Origin: Actinernus sp. WN-2022
Taxonomy: Eukaryota; Cnidaria; Anthozoa; Actiniaria; Actinernidae
Reading direction: 5' to 3'
DNA length: 64,000 bases
Assembly: GCA_030867875.1 (NCBI GenBank)
Contig: JAOWCC010001589.1
Location: 73,493,537 to 73,557,536, forward strand
Of this stretch, positions 10,901-21,500 are shown piece by piece. The notes under the pieces are model-generated. The model saw nothing but the letters and a program-made list of their open reading frames with translations. It did no database searches and was not told the origin of the DNA. Each line of letters begins with the position of its first letter. Within the stretch, counting starts at the first letter, position 1. A program made the translations under genes and the position numbers.

Positions 10901-13900
10901 CTTTTAACTTTTGTTCAAAACGGATTAAACATGTAATACTTTCTTCAATTCAAGACCTTTAGAATGGTATATTATTAATAGTACATCTTTGTGGCTTTAA
11001 TTGCAGATTCAGATTCATACTTTTTTTTAATTATAAAATTTACAAATATGTAGGAAAAAGGAATGATAATATAAGCTATTAAATTTAATGAACTAGGTTA
11101 GATGTGCGTAGTTGGTCAAAGTAGCCGCTAGGCTTTCGAGTTGATCGCTACCATAAGTATAATAGTCGAGAAAAAAAAAAAGAAGAATTATATATCAAAT
11201 AAATTAAATAGGAAAAAGTGTAGAGGAGAAATTGAGGAAAAAGATTCCAGAGGAATTATACAAAAGAAATCAGAAAAAGAGCAGAGGAAAAGGGTGTTGG
11301 TAATACGAAAGGAATATAATAATCCTAATGCTAATGTTTCTCAAGTTTCATAATTTCTTGAATATAATAATCCTAATACTAATGTTGATACTTATGTTAA
11401 TTATTCTTGACTAATGCTAATACTAATTCTAATACTAAGTACTGTAACAATACTAATACTGTAAATAATACGAGCAGAGGAAAAGGGTGCTAATAATACA
11501 AAAGGAAATACTGCTATAATTAGTTTACATATAAATAATTTCATAAATATAATAATAATCTTAATGTTAATGTTTCTCAAGTTTCATAATTTCATGAATA
11601 TAATAATCTAATGCTAATGTTGATACTTATGTTAATTCTAATACTAATTCTAATACTATTACTAAGTACTATAACAATACTAACACTGTAAATAAGTTTC
11701 TCAAGAATGTAGTAGTCATATATGCCAACTTTATGAAAATAATTTTAATATTATAGCTGGCTGTCAAGTAGGATCAGTTTGTATTCTTTTTTAAAGCCAC
11801 TATGTGATAAGTTTTTAATTTTCAGAGGGATTTTTTCCCATATTCTTGATGCAAGGGTCTTGAAACTTGATAAGCCATAGTTTGTCCTAGAAGCTGGTCT
11901 GTATAGATTCTTATTTAAAGCATATAAGTATTATAGTTATGGATTTCTGAAACAGATGGGATTAATTCAGCAAAGGCTAGGGGAATATCTGTTTTAACAT
12001 ATTAATTTTATGAATAAGAGTAGAGATTTTAAGGTTAAAGACATTCTCAATTGCAAGAGCATTTTTCCGAAATGACACCTCAAACCTTTATTGAGACTTT
12101 TAAATTAGCTAATTGAGCAAGACTAATTCTGAAACATATGATTTAATGTCTTGCCCAAGGATGTACAACAGCCTGCTCTCATTTCAAGTACCACCACTTG
12201 GCAGGGGCATTAAGTGAGGTCCTGAAATGGGGGGGGGGGGGGGGGGGGGGGGCAAAATGATGAATTCTGGGACATTTTCATTCTGGTTGGGGGTGTGAGG
12301 GTGGGGGCAAAATGATGAATTCTGGGGCATTTTCATTGAGGACTTCTGTCAATCTCTCTTCTGGGACCCTTCTGCCCCCCCCCCCCCCTCCCAAATTTAT
12401 TCCTACTACCTATATCTATATCTTACCTAATGGAGGAACCCAGCCACTTGGTGAGTTCTCAATCTCCTTTAATCTTTCAGGTTGTACTACATATGAGTCT
12501 GTTTTGGAATCATGTACACACTAAGGAAATCAAAATTACACTTCAGAATAAAATAAATATGCGTACACACACATGGTTACACATGAATGACATCAATAAA
12601 TACATACTTAGTTACACACACATGGAACCTTACACATGAATGAATGACATCAATTGGGATTAAGTCCACTGGAGTCTGGCTAATGTTTACCAGGATGGTG
12701 CAAGTAATTTCAATGACAAAAAATGGTATTAAAGTGATTTTACTTTTAAACCAAATTATGAACTAAAATCTAATAGTCAACATCTAAAGCCTAGCTGGTC
12801 AAACTGTTTCACCATCAGTTCAGTATTTGTTGAAGCATTGTTGAAAGATGACAGTTGAAAGCAGGCATGTTAAATGGCTTCAACATTGATACAACATAAT
12901 TATTTGCCAAGAACAAAATAATGGGCTCAGGTGTTTGAAGCCAGATTAAGCTAATCCAGGATTAAGAGCAATCTTTAGTTCGATTTTCTAACTAGTTGTG
13001 AACTGCATATTTGAAGTTAAAAACATGTTCCTAACCATGGGTTAAGACTTAATCCAGGATTAGCATAGCCGGGTAACCAGCCGACTCTTATCACTCCCCA
13101 CAACCGAAAGAGACGTCTGGGCAGCGAGGCAGAAAATTCCATACTGATGACGTAGCAGATAGCTGTTTCACAATGCATAAATTAGTTGCAATTCTCAGAA
13201 GCCGAATGCAAACAACAGAGTTCTTTTCAAGGAATATAACTACAGAGGCTGCTCGTTTGCTTGGCAGTGGATCACTGTCATGAACAACCATGAAATTCAA
13301 GCCTAATTAGTGTGTGTCGGTGCTGTTGGTGGCTCCTTTGCATAGTTTTTTCAGCGGCTAGTAAAGCGAAATGTCGTACTGTCAAAACATTTACAAGTAA
13401 GTGATCAAAAAGGTACTGTCATAGTTATACAGTAATTTCATATCAGTAAACCTACACACACTGAGCTATCACAGAACACTGGATGAGTTATTGTTGCTGG
13501 ATAAATCGTTAAGTGCCACTTTTCAAGCCGGATCTTTTGCTAGGCAGTGAACCTAGGCTATGAATAAACATTTCGTGCAAGTACGCTATGAATCACAAAC
13601 ATGATGGCCGTTCACCCAAGCAAACGGGCAGCCTCAGTAGTATACCTTGAAAATAACTGCATTCCGTAGCTAATTAACCTCTTCAGCTACTGACCTGGTA
13701 AAAGAGCTGAAAAGAGCTTGAAAAGTGGCCTAGCTGCTGTGCTGTGTGTAGGTTTTGAAATTATAAACAACTATTATGTTTTGACAGTCGTACGTAGGAC
13801 AAATTTGGCCAAGCCGCTGAAAGAACGAAGCAGACGAGATACCAACACACGCTAAATAGGCTTGAATTTCATGGTTGTTCATGACGGTGATACACTGCCA

Positions 13901-15021
13901 AGCAAACAAGCAGCCTCAGTAGTTATATTCCTTGAAAAGAACTCTGTTGTTTGCATTCGGCTTCTGAGAATTGCAACTAATTTATGCATTGTTAAACGGC
14001 TATCTGCTACGTCATCAGTATGGAATTTTCCGCCTCGCTTCCCAGACGTCTCTTTCACGAGTGGGGAGCGATAAGAGTTGGCTGGTTACCCAGGCTAGGA
14101 TTAGCACTAATCAGTGTCCCTTCAGTGTCTGTCTGTCTGTGTCCCATAGGTGTAAGATATTTCTTCACTCCCAACTCAGCCATCATTGTGAATATTAAAG
14201 TACACCTAACGTTTATTTTGTTATCATAAATATCGATTCTACATCAAGTTTAGAGTAATTCTGTGAAGTAAGTTTTGGTTTACAGAGAATACTTTATGTT
14301 CTACGTTTGTTTGAAATCTTGAAAATGTGACCTTTCCTGACCCATGACCAGGGATCAACCCAGGCTTTTACTTACGCGGTCGTGGATCAGGAAAGGTCAC
14401 ATTTTCACGATTTCAAACAAGCGTAGAACATAGATTATTATCTGTAAACCAAAACTTTCTTCAAAAAAGCACTCAAAACTTGATGTAAAATCGATATTGA
14501 TGATAACAAAATAAACGTTAGGCGTACTTTAATTATATAGAACATACATGTAGTTAGTCTCCCATTCCAGGTTCCAGGTCATTTCATTTACACTTGATGC
14601 TTGATGTGTTGTGAAAAAACGGTTAAGGACAACATCTGTGTACCCCATTTCAAACTGATTTTATGCTAATCTTGTCTTTTTTATGAAGAGGATAAATTTC
14701 TAAGGCATGCATGTACATGTATAAAGTTGTTTGCAATCAAGGAAGGGGTGAAAATTAGGATTCAAGCTAGTTCTACAAATCAAAAAATCCGCATGCAGCT
14801 GGGCCAGGAGTCAGGACTAGTCAGGCAATTATTGAATTAAACTCATATTTCGTTTTTAATGCATAAACCTTCAATAATAAACACATTTCTTTTAGTTGTG
14901 TCCAATAGACAAAGCAATACTCTAAACTCACCTGAACTAAACAATTCGTTCTGTCATAAATAAGCCAAGATGTTGGGGTCGATGTGCGAAATAATAAACT
15001 TCTGCAGAAAGTGACCGCCAT
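7771..15021 (-). CDS. MRPL49: Mitochondrial ribosomal protein mL49 (four coding exons)
   Basis: Coding exons on the minus strand are 15021-14932, 12520-12427, 9461-9334 and 7905-7771. All introns are GT-AG, and phases agree across each junction (0, 1, 0), giving 148 residues against 166 in human. Exon 1 gives an Arg/Ser/Thr-rich, acid-poor leader (MAVTFCRSLLFRTST), as expected for mitochondrial import. Exon 2 ends with the family motif SPSGWVPP. Exon 3 carries the diagnostic core RRSRLNNIPVYTDI, then LTIIRKVKGDLE. Exon 4 ends LTGQVKIKG...LKELGF, matching the family C-terminus. mL49 is a structural protein of the large mitoribosomal subunit. The gene is head to head with FAU. Introns of 2.4, 3.0 and 1.4 kb are filled with repeats. 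A possible minus-strand AATAAA is at 7498-7503, inside a foldback element. Identity is firm; the start rests on being the first ATG of an in-phase leader. Confidence 0.93.
8553..8614. mobile_element. 62-bp perfect palindrome with 9-bp target duplication
   Basis: The unit starts TAGCCTGAATTTCAGCC and is perfectly self-complementary about a TTCGAA centre, with no loop. CTGGTCAGG flanks it on both sides (8544-8552 and 8615-8623). It carries no coding capacity and looks like a minimal foldback transposon. It lies in MRPL49 intron 3. Elements at 17884-18062 and 40349-41704 share the TAGCCT terminus and 9-bp duplication. Confidence 0.85.
9196..9218. repeat. Poly-C run
   Basis: An uninterrupted C run within a CT-rich stretch in MRPL49 intron 3. 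It is probably length-variable. Confidence 0.9.
9334..9461 (-). CDS. MRPL49: MRPL49 exon 3 (conserved core)
   Basis: Acceptor ttctttag|ATC and donor GAG|gtagtg. It encodes RRSRLNNIPVYTDI and IIRKVKGD, the most conserved part of the family. Confidence 0.95.
9470..11140. other. MRPL49 intron 2, no recognised element
   Basis: This is AT-rich intronic sequence. An open frame at 10106-10399 and short overlapping frames show no domain, no homology I recognise and no convincing splice context. I see nothing else in it. Confidence 0.4.
11280..11700. repeat. Tandem duplication rich in taatactaa
   Basis: Two diverged copies begin gagcagaggaaaagggtg (11279 and 11472). Both run through tttctcaagtttcataattt and cttatgttaatt into a field of short taatactaa-like repeats. 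The unit is about 190-220 bp. There is no coding evidence. Confidence 0.7.
11753..12070 (-). pseudogene. LINE C-terminal fragment
   Basis: Read on the minus strand this gives SEIHNYNT near 11940, then after a frameshift YRPASRTNYGLSSFK and IWEKIPLKIKNL, then GFKKEYKLILL. EIHNYNTR...TNYG..SF...W..LP..IK....FK..K is the C-terminal signature of several LINE clades. It is 5'-truncated, frameshifted and not functional. Confidence 0.7.
12228..12340. repeat. Poly-G run plus local duplication
   Basis: A G run of about 24 (to 12252) is followed by two copies of gggggcaaaatgatgaattc (12248 and 12303). A C run at 12376-12388 closes the stretch in inverted sense, suggesting a G/C-ended element like those at 34018-34965. 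Confidence 0.5.
12427..12520 (-). CDS. MRPL49: MRPL49 exon 2
   Basis: Acceptor tttccttag|TGT and donor TTAG|gtaaga. It encodes the segment ending SPSGWVPPL, which aligns with TPSGWQPP of the human protein. It ends in phase 1. Confidence 0.92.
13075..14095. mobile_element. About 1-kb foldback element in MRPL49 intron 1
   Basis: The arms at about 13075-13300 and 13860-14095 are inverted copies about 230 bp long. Examples are ttgaatttcatggttgttca, and gacgtctctttc against gaaagagacgtc. A third diverged piece of the arm lies at 13600-13660. Mirror-image open frames in the two arms are by-products of the repeat. Confidence 0.8.
14199..14528. mobile_element. TTAA-flanked foldback MITE, AGTACACC ends
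   Basis: Flanked by TTAA at 14195-14198 and 14529-14532. The arms start AGTACACCTAACGTTTATTT and mirror across a centre near 14365. Inner arm sequence (aagttttggtttacag, gtgacctttcctga) is shared with the element at 55728-56254. Confidence 0.8.
14932..15021 (-). CDS. MRPL49: MRPL49 exon 1 (mitochondrial leader)
   Basis: Thirty codons from the ATG at 15021-15019 to donor CAG|gtgagt. The leader is basic and hydroxylated with no acidic residue until position 23. Confidence 0.85.
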
Positions 15022-15119
15022 TTTGACTTCGTGGCAGCCCCGCTGTACATTGTGATCGTGTACTCTGAATTCCCAGAATTCCGTGCGCGGTGGCTGCGCA
15101 TACGAGCTGCGCAGTGGTT
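15022..15119. promoter_or_regulatory. Shared MRPL49/FAU bidirectional promoter
   Basis: Only about 98 bp separate the MRPL49 ATG (15021, minus) from the probable FAU transcription start. The stretch contains a GC-rich inverted motif, ctgcgca near 15094 and tgcgcag near 15108, around an NRF1-like core. No TATA box lies at the expected place for either gene. Its role as a shared promoter is inferred from geometry. Confidence 0.7.
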
Positions 15120-15169
15120 CCTCTTCCTCTTCGATTTTTGTTGCACCACCACGTGTAATTCGTGACAAG
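15120..15169 (+). other. FAU: FAU non-coding exon 1 with TOP-like start
   Basis: A pyrimidine tract cctcttcctcttc at about 15119-15132 resembles the 5' terminal oligopyrimidine start of ribosomal-protein mRNAs. A donor CAAG|gtaggc follows at 15169/15170. The acceptor tttcctctcag at 15272 would give a 103-bp intron ending just before the ATG exon. The transcription start is inferred and could differ by some bases. Confidence 0.55.
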
Positions 15170-15282
15170 GTAGGCTATAAAACCTCGCGAAAATCAATAC
15201 TCTTAGCATATATTTACTCGTTGAGATGTGCTAGTTGTGTTAAGTGAGGATTTTTCTTGGTTTTCCTCTCAGAATCAGCATC

Positions 15283-15502
15283 ATGCAGTTGTTTATTCGC
15301 GGACAAAGTCTCCATACTCTCGATGTAGAGGTTTCTGACACTGTCTTGGCTGTGAAGAACGAACTCGCTTTGCGAGATGGAATTACTGTCGAGGATCAGA
15401 TCCTCTTCTACGGTGGAAGACCTCTCGAGGATGAACTATCCCTGGAAGAGTGCGGACTCTCTGATCAGGCTACCCTTGATGTTGGAGTTCGTCTTCTCGG
15501 AG
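15283..15502 (+). CDS. FAU: FAU coding exon 1 (FUBI domain)
   Basis: ATG at 15283, preceded by acceptor cctctcag at 15272. It encodes the whole FUBI domain up to the first base of the second Gly codon. Donor GGAG|gtcagt. Confidence 0.96.
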
Positions 15503-18500
15503 GTCAGTTGCGAGTTAGTCAAAGTCGACACCTATTTTCTGGGTTATTATAATATTCCGGTTCTTGCAGAAAAATATCGAAAGTACACTAGACTGTTAGA
15601 CACTAGTGACAAGTAGACTGATAATAATACAGTCCGGCCGTTTTCTTCTTACAATGCTTGATTTTAGTTTTTACCCATAAAATAGTGTGTGAGGGATTTA
15701 TCGATACCATATTATATTCTATTGAAGAAAATCCTTAGCTGTTAATAATTTAAGAATAATGATATTTCCTCACAACAGAAGATTTATAGTATTCTTCTTT
15801 GGGAAGAAGAATCATAACTGCTTAAATTATCTTTAAAGAACTTCTTTGGGCCATTCCCTTGTCTCTTAAGAGCGACTGCCTGTAAATATCGAGAATCGCG
15901 GGACAACGGTGAAATTTCGGAATCCTTCATATTTTGCCAGAACATACCCTTGGGTGAACTGTTTTAGGAAATCATATCAAAAAGTTCCAGCGCTTTTTTA
16001 ATTTGGCGATTTTTACAAAAGATTGAAAATACGGCCCAGAGCGGTTTTTGGCTTGTCGAAACGACCGAATCATCACGCAACAACAAAGAGCTAGGGAAGT
16101 CTTATAAAAACTCCAATGCAATCATACTTCACACACGTATTAAAACAACTCTTTGACCTCAACATCCAGCAAGAATATATTCCGATAGTGTAATTTATTC
16201 TTTTTTCTCCGCCTTTTTAAACATGCATATTTTGGATGCCAAAACATAAGACAAAATAATGGCCAAGTTTGACAGCCCTAAGCGACTCCTGGTATATGAT
16301 TTTTTTAAATAAAAACTACACGGCATGAAAGCTTGGTTATTCTAGTTTAATCTAGCAAAGTGCCAACTTTGGAATCCAAACGCTTCCCCTCGGCAAAATA
16401 AAACGACCATGTACTGTAAGAGAGACGATTTAACCTCTAATTTTACAGTGCTTATCATAAACACCCATTCAAAAAATAAACAAACGTCCAAAATCACTTT
16501 TCAACTTCTCTTAGCTGGTCTTTTAAAGCTCTGAAAGTGAAATGTTACCTTTGTACCTTTTTATCAGTCGAGATTTTGAGCCTAAGAGCCGTTAATTGAA
16601 TGGTAGCTATATATAGATTCCCGTGCGAATCCGATCAAACATAATGAAACAACAACAGCGTTGTTCCAGTCATCGAATTGGCCGAAATTCACCAGGCTGT
16701 GCTCATTAAATGCCTACACTTACATCGGAAGTACATTCTAAACGACAAATATATCATATTCTGCAGTTATTTCTGAAGCCAAACGAAGACATTTTCAGTC
16801 TCAAAGATCTGACCTGTCACCTATCAGTAACGCTAGCGAAGCGTCGGCTCAACGAATACAACTCTAGTTTACAAGTCATGTTATGAGAACTAAAATAAAT
16901 TCCTGCACCTTCTTTATAAGCCAATAGAAAGCTTAATTCAGATACATGGAGATAAACTACTGACTCAACTCTGCATGATAACGATTCCCCTAAACCTGTC
17001 TAAAATAGCCCGGTAAATATAATGATGATGATAAACAACTGAGCTGAAAATATACTACTCACCGACAAGAAGGCCCATTTCCACCACTTTTATTTATCCA
17101 CCCGGACTATCCATTGTGGTGAGGGTCCTAAACGCCAGGCTAAACGATATGCAATAACTTTGTAGTGAGTGATCAAGGTGAACATAACTGATGAAATGTG
17201 ACACTACTGGAATGTAACGCAACTCGTGCATCCCCGTTACCCGCATAAATTAAATACTTTCTGTGTGGAGAATAACGTGAACTTCGGATCCTATTATCGT
17301 AATTTTTCATGTATGAATTCTAGCCTAAGGAAAAACAATTTAAACCACAACAAATATTTCAAATTAGTTTTCTGTTTATATGATAGGCAACTAGTTCCTG
17401 TAAAAACTAGTTTTGGTCTGCGTCGGCGGGGAAGATAAACACTGGTATGTAATCAACTAAAGTCGATTGAGGTATGCTAACCGCCGTGGAAAGCGAGTAG
17501 CAGCTGACGTTTCGAGCGCTAGCTCTGACGAAGGGCTAGCGCTCGAAACGTCAGCTGCTACTCGCTTTCCACGGCGGTTAGCATACCTCAATCGACTTTA
17601 GTTGATTACATACCAGTTTTCTGTTTAGGCCATCCCAATAGAATGTTTCATTTCCCATCGCTCGACCGACCCAAGTTTTTTTGGAAAAGTAAAAAAAAAA
17701 ATTCAAAGCTCCATACCGACCCAATTTTTTGGATAAGTAAAAAAAAAGTATTGAAGCCCCCTTGAAAACCACTAACAATGCATTATAACAGGAGCCCATT
17801 ACTAGTATTATAAGCATGGCCTAGGAAAAGAAATTTGCGCCGGGCAGAATTGCTGGAAAAAAATCATGCACACAGATAGTCCCTAGCCTCCTCCGCAGGC
17901 AACTCCTATATGTTTCAGGCTTCGCCGGAAGCCAATCCGAGCGGCGAAGCCGCGAGGGGACATTTGTTTCACCTCAGACCCTTGCTCGTCTCTCTTATAC
18001 AACAGGAAGCTCGCCGGTTTCACATCTTTTTTTTAATTAGGAGTTGCCTGCGGAGGAAGCTAGATAGGCCCAAGTCCCATGGTGGCTCTGTTATGCCCTC
18101 AAAATGAAAGAAATAGCATTTCTGAGACATTAAAAAATATTTTTTTCGGGACATAGCTGATGGACGTCAAGGTTTCACCACTGTGCCGTATTATGTTTGG
18201 TAGGGAGGGGGGTCAGATATTATACTTTGGTTCCATATCCAAATGCTCCGACGACCCCCTACTAGCTCCCCCTACCAGCCATACCCCCCAACTGTTCAAA
18301 TCGTATGCACATATTATCGCATCTACTATGCATTCGATTGTGCCAGCAAGTGCGGGGAAATACGCATCCGAGAACCAGAAATTCAAAATTTTCCCCGGCC
18401 CGCCTAGAAACTCGGTCCTCAGCTGGGCGTCGGATGTAGCTACTCCCAGTACTAGGAAAGTGCGAGGGGAATACGTCGAGGTCCAGGGGGAACGAATCTC

Positions 18501-21500
18501 TCATACATGGGTCTCATGCCAATGGTAATTATACATGAGTCTCATGCCAATGGTAGTTGTTGAAATATATTTGACATTAACAGGACACAGCTTGGTTATT
18601 TTAGGAAATACACCCGATTTGTGCTAAGGAGTGCATGTTTTAGTTATATAACGATGATCTGAGGACCCAGAGGATACATACAATGGGTAACAACTAACGA
18701 GGGTAGCCTTCCAAATCGATATAAAAATAACTCAAATCACGTGTTGTGAAACTAAAAATAGATTTCAAATAGTTATCATGGGGCATGGGGATTCGCTACC
18801 TCATCCTCTCTTGGTTCAGGGGATTCATTATAAGGGTTATCGATCTGGAGCGAGGAGGTATGGGATTTATTCACCGAGGGTTTCGCCCAAGCAAGGGCGA
18901 CACCCGGGGTGAATCAGCTCCGCTTATTTTTCACGTGGCTCGTTTTTCTTTGTACCAGTTTCGGGGGAATATATCGCGAAACCCCCGCCCAGTTCCAAAG
19001 GCAGAGGGAATCTCGCAACATATTCCCCTGGACATATTCTCCTGGACATATTCCCCCCCAACTTATTCCCCTCACTTTCTTTCATACTAAGTTCTACTTA
19101 CTCTTTACTTACGGAGAAGTAAATAATTATGTAATTAGAGAGATATGTGGTCTACCTGTGTAGAGACTGGGACTAGCCCGGTCAGACCCCGTTCGTAGTT
19201 GTTTGTAGTCGTTCATCATTCCGTTTGTTACACCCGAATAAATCATCTTTTAACAAGGAAATGGATGAACTCCTATCTATGATGAACGACTAACCATCTT
19301 TGGAAAACTACGAGGGAAACATTAAGTGGAAAACCAAGCCATAAACGGAGACAACTGGCACAAAACGACAGGAAAACGTCGACGAAACGTAACGGCCGCC
19401 ATCTTGGATTTCACCGCGACTGAAATCTTAGATTCTACGCGACTTTCGACGAGTCAAAGGCGCATCACAGGTCAACCAAACCTCAAGCACGATGCCAAAA
19501 CACAAGTGCCCCTTCCCAGATTGTGACTACGAGACCGAAGACGTTGGAGACGAGCTCGCAGCAGTACTTATCTCCGTCCACGCGAAGGGAGTCCACACGA
19601 GTACTCCAGCCCACGGCCCCCCTAATCAAACGGCAAGAATCGAGAAAATACGCCGACCAACAATATCGAGCGCTGGAACGAGCGAAGAATGGTCCTATTT
19701 TACGACACGCTGGGGGGACTACGTCGAAGCAACGAAAGTACAAGGCAAAGATAAGGTGATTCAACTTCTCGAATGTTGCGACGAACAACTCAGGAAAGAT
19801 CTGACACGCAATGCAGGTGGCTCCCTGACGAATAAACCTACAGAGGAGGTCCTAGAGGCAATTAAAAAGCTCGCCGTCCGAGAGGAAAATGCAATGGTGG
19901 CCAGAGTTCAACTCCACAACATGAGACAAGACAGGGACGAGACAATAAGAAGCTTCGGCGCACGCCTCCGCGGCCAAGCCGGTGTATGTAAATTTCTCAT
20001 CACGTGCCATAGCTGCAACACTGACGTCAACTTCACCGAGAATGTCCTCCGAGACGTCGTCACCCGGGGCCTAGTGGACGACGAAATCCAACTAGACCTA
20101 CTTGGAGAGAAAAACCAAGACATGTCATTAGAAGAAGTCTTACAATATGTAGAGGCCAAGGAATCTGGCAAACGGTCAGCAGCGCGCCTCCTTCAAACCC
20201 AAGGCGCTGAGGCAATGCGAAGCCAATACCGAAAGCAGCAGAACCCCAATAGAAAGCCCAATGACAAACCAAACGACAAGCCCAATATCGAAGCCTGCAA
20301 CCACTGCGGTAAACCAGGCCATGGCCACATAACCCCTGCCAAACATCGAGAGCAAAAGTGTCCGGCTTTCGGCACCATCTGCCAACTATGCGGCCGCCCA
20401 AACCACTTTGCGACTGCATGTCATAGCAAAAACAAACCCTTCCAACCGAGACCCCACACCACAGCCAGAGTGGGCAGACAAGCAGAAGGTGCCATCTTTG
20501 ACAATCTATGCAACATCACCAGCGGAGACCATGCTATCTATGGCATCACCCTAGACCACCACCTATACAACAACATGAATGATTGCTGGATCCAACGTCC
20601 ATCCAAGCCACAGCCACACATCTCGCTTAACGCCACCATCCACCCACAAGACTACGTGGCCCTTGGATACAAACCAGTTACTGACGCACTCAAGTCCATA
20701 CAGCTACAAGCAATGGCAGACACAGGCTGCCAAAGCTGCCTGGTTAGCTTGAGCATCATTCGCCGCCTCGGATTAAGTGAAGCAGACCTAATTCCGGTCA
20801 CCACCCGTATGCGTGCAGCCAACAACAGCGGCATAAGGATCCTCGGCGCCATTATCCTACGATTGACAGGCACAACTGAACCCGGACAGCACCTAGAGAC
20901 AAGGCAGATCGCATACGTCACCAACGACTCAGACCGCCTATTCATAAGCCGAGAGGCCTGTCAGGAATTAGGAATCATCTCAGAACGATTCCCAACAGTG
21001 GGAGAGACGCCCCCCCTTCAACACAACCACACCGTCACCATGTCAAATGTATCAGCAGACCAAGCAAACCAACAGCCCAAACTACAGGCATGTGACTGCT
21101 CGCGACGCCAGATGCCACCTCCAAAGCCGACTGCGCCCCCCTTCCCAGCAACAGAGGCCAACCGGGAACGCATACAAGATTGGCTCCTTGACCTTTACAA
21201 GTCAAGCACATTCAATACATGCGAACACCAACAGCTTCCCCTCATGGACGGTCCTCCCATGCGACTCATGGTGGACCCGGATGCAGAGCCTGTGGCCCAC
21301 CATACCCCAATCCCAGTCCCACTCCACTGGCAAGAGGCGGTAAAAGCTGGACTCGATCAAGACGTTGCCATCGGCGTCCTGGAGCCCGTGCCAGTTGGAG
21401 ATCCGGTGACATGGTGCCACCGCATGGTCATCTGCCCGAAGAAGAATGGTAAACCACGTCGCACCGTAGACTTCCAGTCTCTCAACCTTCATGCTACACG

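Noticed and set aside
14821..15168. 115-codon open frame on the minus strand with an acidic EEEEE stretch
   Set aside because: Its first half lies over the FAU first exon and promoter. The real MRPL49 start is the internal ATG at 15021, with a donor at 14932 that ends coding.
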